Below, one piece after another: positions 1 to 6,652 of a DNA stretch of 13,106 nt (positions are counted from its first letter, which is position 1; each line of letters opens with the position of its first letter). Under the pieces are notes generated by a model. The model saw nothing but the letters and a program-made list of their open reading frames with translations. It was not told the DNA's origin and made no database searches. Origin of the DNA: Thermotoga sp. 4484_232 (GTDB taxonomy: Bacteria; Thermotogota; Thermotogae; Thermotogales; Thermotogaceae); contig MZGO01000001.1 of NCBI GenBank assembly GCA_002084985.1, forward strand, positions 1-13,106, read 5' to 3'. A program made the position numbers and the translations under genes.

Positions 1-371
1 AATCCCCTTATAGTCCCCGTTCCGAAGTAGTATAGTATGAGACCTGCAAGGATAGTCGTCACGTTGGCATCCACTATGGTGACAGTCGATCTATCGAATC
101 CTGCAGCAATGGCAGTTTTCACAGGCTTTCCCGACCTGAGTTCTTCCTTTATCCTTTCGTATATGATCACGTTACCATCGACAGTTGTTCCGATCGTCAG
201 GATGATACCTGCTATTCCGGGAAGGGTCAGTATGATCCTACCTGCAGCCAGAACTCCAAGGAGAAGGATCGTGTTGTATAAAAGGGCTAAATCCGCCACA
301 ACCCCCATTATTCTGTAATATGCCACCATGTATATCAGAACGAGGATCAATCCCCAGATACCCGCTTTTAG
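1..371 (-). pseudogene. secD: SecD C-terminal half, out of frame (secD 3' part, runs off left edge)
   Basis: Read on the minus strand from about 371 to the edge, this frame has no stop and encodes the C-terminal membrane part of SecD. The second transmembrane segment comes first (KAGIWGLILVLIYMVAYYR), then LPGIAGIILTIG, the conserved TVDGN with the membrane aspartate, ERIKEELRSGKP and VDANVTT. It lies in the -1 frame relative to the upstream SecD piece that stops at 368. The residues that normally join the two parts (the LRSGAL.AP and VGP.LG stretch, about 30 residues) are absent. The first ATG in this frame is at 329, inside the membrane segment, with no clear ribosome site, so independent translation is doubtful. 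It continues beyond the window, where secF would be expected. Homology is certain; calling it non-functional is inference. Confidence 0.85.
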
Positions 372-1186
372 TGAAGGTCTTTCGCTTCTTGAAGGGAAAA
401 ATTCCCCGTTATCTCTGCCCTCCCGTCTGGTATCACAGAGATCACGTAACCTGCAAATTGCACGATGTTGTCCAGAACGATTGCAAGCCTCTTGTTCGGC
501 GGAGCTGCGGCTGTTTCTGGAACGACCAGAGCCTGTGTTATCTTCTTGAAGACGTTGGCATACTCCTTTGCAAGCTCAAAATTCACTTTGTAGCCATATC
601 TTCCAGGCCGTGTGTCTACTGCCGGGACGGCAGAGACGATCTTGGGAGATACAAGGACCAAATCTTTCCTACCAAGAATCTCTTTTCTCACAAGGTACCA
701 TTTCCCATCCCTTCCCTTAAGCCATTCCGCTTTGTATCTTCTCGCTTCTGAAGTTAGTGCTGGATCCTTCATCGGATCTTTCTCCTGCGTGTCGTCCAGA
801 ACCTGGGCAAAATACAGAATACCTGTAGATCCGATGAGCTTTTCGGCTTGAACCGTATCGGTAGCCTCTGGTATCTCAACTACTATATAGGATTTGTCCT
901 CTCTGAAAACCTTCCTCAAGGTCGCTTCGGTATACCCGGCTGCGTCCAATCTGTTTCTGAGGACAGTCCAGACGTCATCGACCACATCGGAAGGGTTTTC
1001 CACCCCTTCTTCCACCTTAACAAGGTATTCGATTCTTGCCCCACCTTTTATATCCAGACCAAGGTGTATATTCGAAAATATCCTGCCGATACCACTATAT
1101 GGCTTTCTTTGAGGCCAGAGAAGGGCGATGAAAGCTAGGACTATCACCGCAAGCACTACGAACAATCTTATACGGTCACCTCTCAT
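368..1186 (-). CDS. secD: SecD N-terminal fragment (Sec translocase accessory subunit, prematurely terminated)
   Basis: SecD works with SecF and YajC, using the proton-motive force to help finish export through SecYEG. This 272-residue product has the N-terminal membrane helix (residues 7-24), the LGLDIKGG motif (42-49) typical of SecD, and the periplasmic P1 domain through NFSLQEAKDL. It then reads His and TAA. Normal SecD proteins are well over 400 residues, with five more membrane helices after this point; these are encoded out of frame further left. The start ATG is supported by GAGGAGGT 8 nt upstream, and the gene begins 14 nt after yajC. The break removes about 30 codons by a number of bases not divisible by three, so it is not a simple one-base error. 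It could be a real mutation or an assembly fault. Confidence 0.9.
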   Translation of the reverse strand: MRGDRIRLFVVLAVIVLAFIALLWPQRKPYSGIGRIFSNIHLGLDIKGGARIEYLVKVEEGVENPSDVVDDVWTVLRNRLDAAGYTEATLRKVFREDKSYIVVEIPEATDTVQAEKLIGSTGILYFAQVLDDTQEKDPMKDPALTSEARRYKAEWLKGRDGKWYLVRKEILGRKDLVLVSPKIVSAVPAVDTRPGRYGYKVNFELAKEYANVFKKITQALVVPETAAAPPNKRLAIVLDNIVQFAGYVISVIPDGRAEITGNFSLQEAKDLH

Positions 1187-1200
1187 GGTTTCCTACCTCC

Positions 1201-1569
1201 TCATTCCCCTGTCTTTTCTGCCTTTTCCTTAGTCTCTTTCTCTTTCATGACGTTCGCGATCGCTCTTTTAGTTATTTCGAGTTCAGTAGCAGTCGCTGTC
1301 TTTATCTTAACCGTGTCCTTCCTTATATCTATAATCTTTCCCACGATTCCTCCCACCGTAACAACTATGTCCCCTCTTCTCAAAGCACTTATCATTCTCT
1401 GGAAATCCTTTTCCTTTTTTCTCTGGGGGAGTATTATGAGGAAGTAGAACATCAAGAAGAATACCAGAAGAAGGAATACCATGCTGAGCCATGAAGAACC
1501 TGCAGTCGGTGCTGTTCCAGATGGACTTCCATTCGCTCCTGGAGGGCCACTGTAAAGAATCGTTGGCAT
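1201..1569 (-). CDS. yajC: YajC, Sec translocase accessory membrane protein
   Basis: A 122-residue single-pass membrane protein of the YajC family, which associates with SecD/SecF. A Gly/Pro/Ser-rich extracytoplasmic head (residues 8-26) precedes one strongly hydrophobic helix (27-48). PQRKKEKDF and the conserved cytoplasmic core follow: LRRGDIVVTVGGIVGKI, then KIKTATATELEITKRAI. The charged Lys/Glu tail is usual. The ATG at 1569 has GGGAGGT about 7 nt upstream, which fixes the start. It lies 46 nt downstream of ribF and 14 nt upstream of secD, the common yajC-secD-secF order. The head is longer than in E. coli YajC, but a low-complexity head is plausible in Thermotogales. Confidence 0.95.
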   Translation of the reverse strand: MPTILYSGPPGANGSPSGTAPTAGSSWLSMVFLLLVFFLMFYFLIILPQRKKEKDFQRMISALRRGDIVVTVGGIVGKIIDIRKDTVKIKTATATELEITKRAIANVMKEKETKEKAEKTGE

Positions 1570-1615
1570 TAAGCTTACCTCCCTTCAAAAATATTTTTTC
1601 CAAATCGAGGAATGA

Positions 1616-2497
1616 TTATACCAGAAATTCTTCAACTTGTTCTTTCACTTTTTTCACATCCTCAGAAATTGCCTCTTTCAATTCTTCGAGCGATCTGAAT
1701 TTCTTTTCTGGCCTTAAAAATTTGATGAGGTCCATTTTCAGAAATCTTCCGTAAAGATCCCCATCGAAGTCCAGTATATGAACTTCGTATTTCACATTCT
1801 CACCACCTATCGTCGGTCTTGTTCCGATGTTTGCAACTCCAACCTTCTCCTCACCCCAAGGGAGTGTAACTTTCGCAGAGTAAACACCGAATCTGGGAAT
1901 AACTAGAAACTCATGACCCCTGTCGATGTTAGCAGTTGGAAATCCTATTCTGTGGCCGAGCCCCGTGTCTCTGTAAACTTTACCGGTTATTCTGAAAGGT
2001 CTTCCCAAGAATCTTGCGGCTTCTTCCATCTTTCCTTCCCTCACCAGTCTCCTTATGACAGAACTGCTGACTCTCCTCCCATCGATCTTCACATCTCTGG
2101 CAACGGCGAGTTCTATATTGGAATCTTTACAGAGTTTTTCAAGGAGATTCACATCTCCCTCTCCATCTTTTCCAAACCTGAAGTCTTCCCCAACTACCAG
2201 TCCAACGACTTCTCTCCTCTCTATCCATTCTTTGAAGAAAATACGAGGATCCAGATCTTTGACTTCGATCAGATCTAATGTCTCCACCATGTCTATCCTT
2301 TCCTGGAGGATTGAGATCCTCTCGGTAACAGATGTTATCAATCCGTCAAAATTCTGTCTGTAATAATCCATAGGATAGAGGATAGTTAAAACCAGTGTTT
2401 TTGCTTTCTTCCTTCTTCCCATATCTATCAACATTTTCAGAATCGTTTCATGACCTACATGCACACCATCGAAGACCCCTATACTCATCACGATCAT
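1616..2497 (-). CDS. ribF: RibF, bifunctional riboflavin kinase/FMN adenylyltransferase
   Basis: The enzyme phosphorylates riboflavin to FMN and then adenylylates FMN to FAD in the cytoplasm. The N-terminal nucleotidyltransferase half has SIGVFDGVHVGH (the HxGH-type site), VVGEDFRFGKDGEGD and the RRVSSSVIR motif. The C-terminal riboflavin-kinase half has GHRIGFPTANI, GVYSAKV and NIGTRPTIGG, then YEVHILDFDGDLYG. The product, about 293 residues, resembles the crystallised T. maritima FAD synthetase (TM0857, recalled). Two starts are possible. An ATG at 2503 overlaps the truB stop as ATGA but lies only 2 nt from the AAGGAG site (2506-2511). The ATG at 2497 has an 8-nt spacing, gives a better-aligned N-terminus (MIVMSIGVFDG), and is chosen here. 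Confidence 0.95.
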   Translation of the reverse strand: MIVMSIGVFDGVHVGHETILKMLIDMGRRKKAKTLVLTILYPMDYYRQNFDGLITSVTERISILQERIDMVETLDLIEVKDLDPRIFFKEWIERREVVGLVVGEDFRFGKDGEGDVNLLEKLCKDSNIELAVARDVKIDGRRVSSSVIRRLVREGKMEEAARFLGRPFRITGKVYRDTGLGHRIGFPTANIDRGHEFLVIPRFGVYSAKVTLPWGEEKVGVANIGTRPTIGGENVKYEVHILDFDGDLYGRFLKMDLIKFLRPEKKFRSLEELKEAISEDVKKVKEQVEEFLV

Positions 2498-2499
2498 TC

Positions 2500-3432
2500 T
2501 CATCTCTCCTTGAAAACTTTGTAGAGTTTCGCTACCCTTTCGTTCCTTCCTTGTTTTTTCAAAGTTTCCAGAAATTTCGAGCTTCTTTCGGATATTGCTA
2601 TCGCTATCAGGTTACCCCCGTCATCGATCAAGCGAACGATATCCCCCTTTTTGAAGACTCCTTCTACCCTCGAAACACCCTCTAGGAAAAGTTGTGCTCC
2701 ATTCAGAATTCTGTCTACCCAGTCTTCAGTTACGATCAGGGCTGGAAGCCATTTAAGGGTCTCGTTAAGAGGTATTATGGAATTTTCAAGATCTTCTGAA
2801 GATGCTTCAAAAACGTTGATGGAAGTATCTATAGAAAACTCTCCAATAGCTTCGCGAACCAATTCCAAAGCGGTCGCACCACATCCCAGTTTGTACCCCA
2901 CGTCCATGCACAGGGATCTCACGTAAGTTCCAGGAGATGTCTCCACCCTGAAGGATACCGTATCATCCTCTATCTCTATATCCCATATTCTGTATATGAA
3001 AACCTTTTTAGGAGGAAGCCTGATTATCTTTCCTTCTCTTGCGAGCTTGTACAGGCGTTCCCCTCTGTGCTTTCTGGCAGAATATGCGGGTGGGATCTGC
3101 AGGTATTCTCCAACGAAGGACAGCAACGCTTTTTTTATCTCCTCGCAGGTTACACTACAATCCCTCTCTTCAACTACTTCACCTGTTATATCGAACGTCT
3201 CGGTTACGATACCCAGTTTCATCTTAACCCAATAAACCTTTCTCTTATCCTTGTAAAATTCGAGGATTCTCGTTCCTTGATTGATCCCTAGAATCAAGAC
3301 ACCTTCTGCGAAGGGATCCAGAGTTCCCGCATGTCCCACTTTCCTTATCTTCAATTTCCTCCTGACCTCTTCCACTGCATCGTGAGAGGTTGGACCTTTT
3401 GGTTTGTACCCTACTATGAGACCGGACTTCAC
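2500..3432 (-). CDS. truB: TruB, tRNA pseudouridine-55 synthase
   Basis: TruB converts U55 of the tRNA T-loop to pseudouridine. The N-terminus has the family signature GLIVGYKPKGPTSHDAV, then VGHAGTLDPFAEGVL with catalytic aspartate D39. YWVKMKLGIVTETFDITGE, the IPPAYSARKHRGERLY loop and ETSPGTYVRSLCMDVG follow. The C-terminal third has the hydrophobic/basic pattern of the PUA RNA-binding domain. At 310 residues it matches the T. maritima enzyme in length, and D39 has the same number there. Translation starts at a GTG whose last bases form the TGA stop of rbfA (GTGA overlap), which implies translational coupling. ribF follows at once, a frequent bacterial pairing. Confidence 0.97.
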   Translation of the reverse strand: MKSGLIVGYKPKGPTSHDAVEEVRRKLKIRKVGHAGTLDPFAEGVLILGINQGTRILEFYKDKRKVYWVKMKLGIVTETFDITGEVVEERDCSVTCEEIKKALLSFVGEYLQIPPAYSARKHRGERLYKLAREGKIIRLPPKKVFIYRIWDIEIEDDTVSFRVETSPGTYVRSLCMDVGYKLGCGATALELVREAIGEFSIDTSINVFEASSEDLENSIIPLNETLKWLPALIVTEDWVDRILNGAQLFLEGVSRVEGVFKKGDIVRLIDDGGNLIAIAISERSSKFLETLKKQGRNERVAKLYKVFKER

Positions 3433-3803
3433 TCTTGCTCTTCCTCCTCTTCCTTCAGAGGATCGTATCCCATCTCCACCAGAAGTTTGTGAACTCTGAC
3501 ACTCGATTCTATTCCTTTATCTTCTCTGAACCTTATCTCTGGCGCTGTGAAGAGTTTCAGATTCTTCGCAACGTAGGTTCTGAAGTAACCCTTGGCGTGA
3601 TCCAAAATCTCGATCACTTTTTCCTTATCACCACTCATGCAACTCACATAAACGTCTGCATATCTTTTATCCTTCGAAAGCTCAACTCTGGTTATTGTCA
3701 CGAGTTCTTTCTGAATTCTAGGATCCTTCATCTGAGAGAGGGCTTCAGAGAGAAGTTTCAACATTTCAGACTCCAGCATGGCTTTTCTGTAACTTGGGTG
3801 CAT
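3429..3803 (-). CDS. rbfA: RbfA, 30S ribosome-binding factor
   Basis: RbfA binds the immature 30S subunit, helps 16S rRNA 5'-end maturation and is needed for growth in the cold in other bacteria. The 124-residue protein is a single KH-like domain. Diagnostic segments are HPSYRKAMLESEMLKLL, MKDPRI with VTITRVELSKDKRYADVYVS, AKGYFRTYVAKNLKL and APEIRFREDKGIE. A Glu-rich tail (EEEEEQE) ends the protein. The ATG has a strong GAGGAGGTG site upstream and starts 15 nt after the HDOD gene stop. Its own stop overlaps the truB GTG start. In many genomes rbfA follows infB; here it follows a signalling gene instead. Confidence 0.96.
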   Translation of the reverse strand: MHPSYRKAMLESEMLKLLSEALSQMKDPRIQKELVTITRVELSKDKRYADVYVSCMSGDKEKVIEILDHAKGYFRTYVAKNLKLFTAPEIRFREDKGIESSVRVHKLLVEMGYDPLKEEEEEQE

Positions 3804-3818
3804 ATCTCTACACCTCCT

Positions 3819-4676
3819 CTACATGTCCAAAAGCTCTTTGGCTTTGGAGATCATCTCTTTGGATTTTTCCAATAGATTTAAAAGCCCCTTGGGTTTTATG
3901 GATATATCGTTGAGGGCTTCAGGATCGAGGTGAGGATCACCGAAGGAAAGAGAATCTCCTGGATACAGGAGGTTTGCAAGGACATCCGATATATGAACCA
4001 TGGACACTATTTCCGAATACACACTCTCTCTCGCGGAAGAAGGGTTATGGTGGTTCTCGACGGTCGTTATTATGAGATCCGGAAAATTCCACTTTTCCAG
4101 GAGTTTTGCCCCGATTATACCATGATGGGGTATTCCAAGATCGCTCTCCACATCTGTGAACGTCTTCTTCATTCTGGAGGCCACTTCGTAAGCACTCACC
4201 AGGATCCTTGGAGTTATCACATCGTATACGATCTTACCGATATCGTGAAGAAGCCCTGTTATGAACAACTCCTCTTTCACAGGATATCCAACCGTTGAAG
4301 CCAAGGTTTCTGCGATCACCGCAGTTACGACGAAGTGCCTCCACAATCTTTTCCTATCGATAGGACTTTTTTCATCGATTTTTTTGAAGAATCTATCGTA
4401 GGTGAAGACGCTCAACGCGAGATTCCTTACGGTTTTGAAGCCCAGTATCATAACCGCTTCGCTCAAAACGGATATTTTTCTTGGTATACCGTAGTAAGCA
4501 GAATTTGCTATCTTTAAAATCCTTGAACTCAGACTGGGGTCAGTTGATATGACCTGCGACACTTCCTTGGCAGAGGCGTTTGGATTTGACGCAACCTGTA
4601 CGATCCTCTGAACCACAAAGTCCGGACTTGGAAGATCTTCAACCTTCTCCAGAATCTTGTCCACCGTCACCATCAT
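3819..4676 (-). CDS. HDOD domain signalling protein
   Basis: A 285-residue cytoplasmic protein consisting essentially of one HDOD domain, a divergent HD-superfamily fold linked to signalling. The N-terminal helical part has LPSPDFVVQRIVQ, STDPSLSSRILKIANSAYYG and LSEAVMILGFKTVRNLALSVF, all typical of HDOD. Unlike many HDOD proteins it keeps a full-looking set of HD residues: H114, H144-D145 in LLHDIGK, H184/H185, H209-H210 and D231. It may therefore still bind metal, although HDOD domains are generally thought to be non-catalytic. The ATG overlaps the histidine-kinase gene by 38 nt, so the two are probably translationally coupled and may act together. An AGAAGGTG site (4681-4688) precedes ATGs at 4676 and 4673; either could be used. 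The substrate or partner is unknown. Confidence 0.88.
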   Translation of the reverse strand: MMVTVDKILEKVEDLPSPDFVVQRIVQVASNPNASAKEVSQVISTDPSLSSRILKIANSAYYGIPRKISVLSEAVMILGFKTVRNLALSVFTYDRFFKKIDEKSPIDRKRLWRHFVVTAVIAETLASTVGYPVKEELFITGLLHDIGKIVYDVITPRILVSAYEVASRMKKTFTDVESDLGIPHHGIIGAKLLEKWNFPDLIITTVENHHNPSSARESVYSEIVSMVHISDVLANLLYPGDSLSFGDPHLDPEALNDISIKPKGLLNLLEKSKEMISKAKELLDM

Positions 4677-6153
4677 TTTGCACCTTCTCTATAGGAATCC
4701 ACACAAAAAATTTGGATCCCTTTCCAACTTCACTCTCGACCCATATTCTCCCTCCGTGAAGCTCCACTATCTCTTTCGTTATCGTCAACCCAAGACCAGT
4801 TCCTGAGACCTCGTATGTCAAGGAAGAATCAATCCTGTAGAATTTCTCGAAGATTCTATCCTTTTTGTCTTCGGGAATACCAACACCGTTATCCTCAACC
4901 ACTATGAGAACCCCACCATCTTCCTTGGATAGAGAAACCTTTACGTACTTTTCTTCCGAATCCTTCTTTGAAAACTTCACACCGTTGCTTATGAGATTGA
5001 AGAGAACCTGTTTCAACCTTTTTGGATCAACAAGCATCACCAGAGAATCGAGATCTGTCTCGAAGAAGAGTTCCACCCCTTTAGATCTTGCGTATTCCAT
5101 CATCGAGTTCACAGCTTCCCTGCACAGATTCACAACATCCACCATGATTTTTTCAAGTTTCAGAGCTTTTTGCTCGATCCTCGAGAAATCCAGAAGCTCG
5201 TTCAACAGTTCCTCAAGATGCCTGCTCTGGTTGTAGATCGTATCCATGAAGTCTTTCAAGGTATCCGTATCCAGATCCTTAAGACTCGTCAGAATAGTTT
5301 CAGAATAAGCTTTTATCGCTGCAAGAGGTGTTCTCAACTCATGAGATATATTTGATATGAATTCCATCTTCATCCTATCCAGCTCTTTCAACCTTTCCAG
5401 TTCCTTGGTGCTGGTCACGTTAACGATGGTTGTAACCGCTTGTGTTTCGTTCTCATGTTTCAGAGGTTCAGACGTTATGGAATAGAATACACCGTTTTTC
5501 TCATACTCTCCAATCCTTCTCATACCAGTTTCTATAACCTGTTTCGATATCTTCACAGCCTCGTTTATAAGATCTTCATCATCCGCTTCATCCTCGAACC
5601 TTCTGTTCTTGAATACCATGTCATCCCTATCGGAATACACGAAAACCATCTCGGGGAACGTATCCAGTATGTTTTTCAAGTACTCTTTTGTTTCTTCGAC
5701 CAGTTTGTTCTTCTCGAGCAATTCCTCATATAATTTCAAATTCTCAAGGACGACGGAAGAAAGAAATGAAAACACCCTCAACGTGTCCATATCCTCCAGC
5801 GTTGGTTCCTCTCTTATGAGCAATGCTATGACACCGAAGGCCTCTCCTTTCTTTGTCATGGGTATCAAACCAACTTTCCCATCGCTGTCATCCAGAAATG
5901 TACTGTTACTTGTTTTCATGGACCAATCTATCATGTCTTCGTGCTTTTTCAGGTCTATTTCGATATCCTTCGGATCTTTAAGCAGTATCTCCTTATCCTT
6001 GGATAGAAAAAGGATCCATTCACAATCCACGAGCTTCTTAACCAGTTTCAACAGGGCTTCTCCTACATCTTCGGTCTTTTTTACATTAGCAAGTTCCATT
6101 ATGAAACTGGAAAATAAAGTTATTATTTTCGAAGAAGTACCGACTTTTGGCAT
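4639..6153 (-). CDS. Soluble GAF-PAS sensor histidine kinase (HK853-like)
   Basis: A 504-residue histidine kinase with no obvious membrane segment. Residues about 15-145 look like a GAF domain (GKVGLIPMTKKGEAFGVIALL), and about 155-250 like a PAS domain (LKNILDTFPEMVFVY). The HisKA dimerisation helix has FISNISHELRTPLAAIKAY with phospho-accepting H271. The ATP-binding domain has the N-box (N386, N390), DNGVGIP (421-427), FEKFYRID and GTGLGL (451-456). From about residue 255 onward it closely matches T. maritima HK853 (TM0853), a model kinase whose partner RR468 is encoded elsewhere. No response regulator lies in this window, so this kinase also looks unlinked. The ATG has GGTGGTGGG upstream and a TATAAT box 20 bp further. 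Sensed signal unknown. Confidence 0.95.
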   Translation of the reverse strand: MPKVGTSSKIITLFSSFIMELANVKKTEDVGEALLKLVKKLVDCEWILFLSKDKEILLKDPKDIEIDLKKHEDMIDWSMKTSNSTFLDDSDGKVGLIPMTKKGEAFGVIALLIREEPTLEDMDTLRVFSFLSSVVLENLKLYEELLEKNKLVEETKEYLKNILDTFPEMVFVYSDRDDMVFKNRRFEDEADDEDLINEAVKISKQVIETGMRRIGEYEKNGVFYSITSEPLKHENETQAVTTIVNVTSTKELERLKELDRMKMEFISNISHELRTPLAAIKAYSETILTSLKDLDTDTLKDFMDTIYNQSRHLEELLNELLDFSRIEQKALKLEKIMVDVVNLCREAVNSMMEYARSKGVELFFETDLDSLVMLVDPKRLKQVLFNLISNGVKFSKKDSEEKYVKVSLSKEDGGVLIVVEDNGVGIPEDKKDRIFEKFYRIDSSLTYEVSGTGLGLTITKEIVELHGGRIWVESEVGKGSKFFVWIPIEKVQNDGDGGQDSGEG

Positions 6154-6173
6154 CTTCCCACCACCATAAGGAA

Positions 6174-6179
6174 ATTATA
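6174..6179 (-). promoter_or_regulatory. Putative -10 box for the histidine-kinase operon
   Basis: Reading leftward, a perfect TATAAT lies 20 bp before the kinase ATG, implying a very short leader that contains the GGTGGTGGG ribosome site. No convincing -35 hexamer is seen at 16-18 bp; the upstream stretch is A-rich (TTTTAAAAAAAGGG). It is the only clear promoter-like element before the seven-gene leftward cluster. Confidence 0.5.
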
Positions 6180-6277
6180 CCCTTTTTTTAAAACCTTCTC
6201 AGTCCCAAAATGTCTTTTAGGAAAATTTATGATGAAGAAACATCGTAAACACTTTCAAAATGGAGGTTTCAAATAGC
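6180..6277. other. Divergent intergenic region between kinase and csp promoters
   Basis: This AT-rich stretch separates the two divergent promoters. I see no ORF with a ribosome site, no strong hairpin and no T-tract terminator. There is only a weak 4-bp inverted repeat (GATG-6 nt-CATC near 6231-6244). It may hold upstream promoter or regulator sites, but none can be named. Confidence 0.4.
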
Positions 6278-6306
6278 TTGACTTTTGGTGGAAATGAGTG
6301 TAGATT
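6278..6306 (+). promoter_or_regulatory. Sigma-A-type promoter of the cold-shock gene
   Basis: TTGACT at 6278-6283 is separated by exactly 17 bp from TAGATT at 6301-6306, giving a good housekeeping promoter and a start near 6313. The predicted leader is about 42 nt and contains a small hairpin, CCGC-TTTCA-GCGG at 6317-6329, followed by a GGAGGAG ribosome site. The leader is far shorter than the long cspA leader of E. coli. Confidence 0.75.
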
Positions 6307-6354
6307 AAAAACATGCCCGCTTTCAGCGGAGTGATCAAAAGGAGGAGAAGCTTT

Positions 6355-6555
6355 ATGAGAGGTACAGTGAAGTGGTTCGATTCAAGAAAGGGTTTTGGGT
6401 TCATAACCCGAGAGGATGGCGAAGACATCTTCGTTCATTGGAGCGCCATCCAGATGGATGGTTTTAAAACACTCCAGGAGAATCAGAAAGTCGAGTTCGA
6501 TGTCCAGAAGGGGTCCAAGGGATTACAAGCCATAAATGTCAGACCCATAGAATGA
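6355..6555 (+). CDS. csp: Cold-shock protein (CSD/OB-fold RNA chaperone)
   Basis: A 66-residue single cold-shock domain, the standard family length. RNP1 is KGFGFITR and RNP2 is [10 protein letters not shown]. The start [10 protein letters not shown] and the end KSKG.. [13 protein letters not shown] strand pattern (here [15 protein letters not shown]) are classic. These five-stranded OB folds bind single-stranded RNA/DNA and melt secondary structure. The frame stays open back to 6313, but GGAGGAG at 6341-6347 is 7 nt before the ATG at 6355, and the family begins there. The gene is monocistronic: its own promoter lies upstream and a strong terminator follows. Tryptophan replaces the usual HFSAI phenylalanine (HWSAI), as I recall it also does in Thermotoga Csps. 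In a thermophile it may act in routine growth as well as temperature downshift. Confidence 0.96.
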   Translation: MRGTVKWFDSRKGFGFITREDGEDIFVHWSAIQMDGFKTLQENQKVEFDVQKGSKGLQAINVRPIE

Positions 6556-6573
6556 GTTCTCTTGGATTAATTG

Positions 6574-6604
6574 AAAGCCCTGGTTTTAAAACCAGGGCTT
6601 TTTT
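6574..6604 (+). terminator. Intrinsic terminator after csp
   Basis: A perfect 28-bp palindrome (6574-6601) with 14-bp arms, AAAGCCCTGGTTTT paired to its complement, is followed by a T run through 6604. It ends the csp transcript 19 nt after the stop codon. Because the arm also has an A-tract on its left side, it could work in both directions, but no gene converges on it. Confidence 0.9.
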
Positions 6605-6607
6605 CAT

Positions 6608-6613
6608 TATAAT
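6608..6613 (+). promoter_or_regulatory. Putative -10 box for the secreted-protein/engB unit
   Basis: TATAAT lies 4 bp after the csp terminator and 39 bp before the ATG at 6653. A -35 at the usual distance would fall inside the terminator palindrome (about 6585-6590, TTTTAA-like) and is poor. It is likely a promoter given the terminator just upstream, but of weak or unusual -35 type. Confidence 0.5.
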
Positions 6614-6652
6614 ATTCTGTAACCAAAGTTGAGTGGTATTGGGGTGGGGAGC

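Noticed and set aside
368..400. Programmed -1 frameshifting to make full-length SecD.
   Set aside because: No good slippery heptamer lies before the TAA, and about 30 conserved residues would still be missing after a shift.
5609..6169. Long open frame of 186 codons on the plus strand, antisense to the histidine kinase.
   Set aside because: It is a Ser-rich shadow of the kinase gene with no ribosome site and no recognisable domain; the minus-strand kinase is unambiguous.
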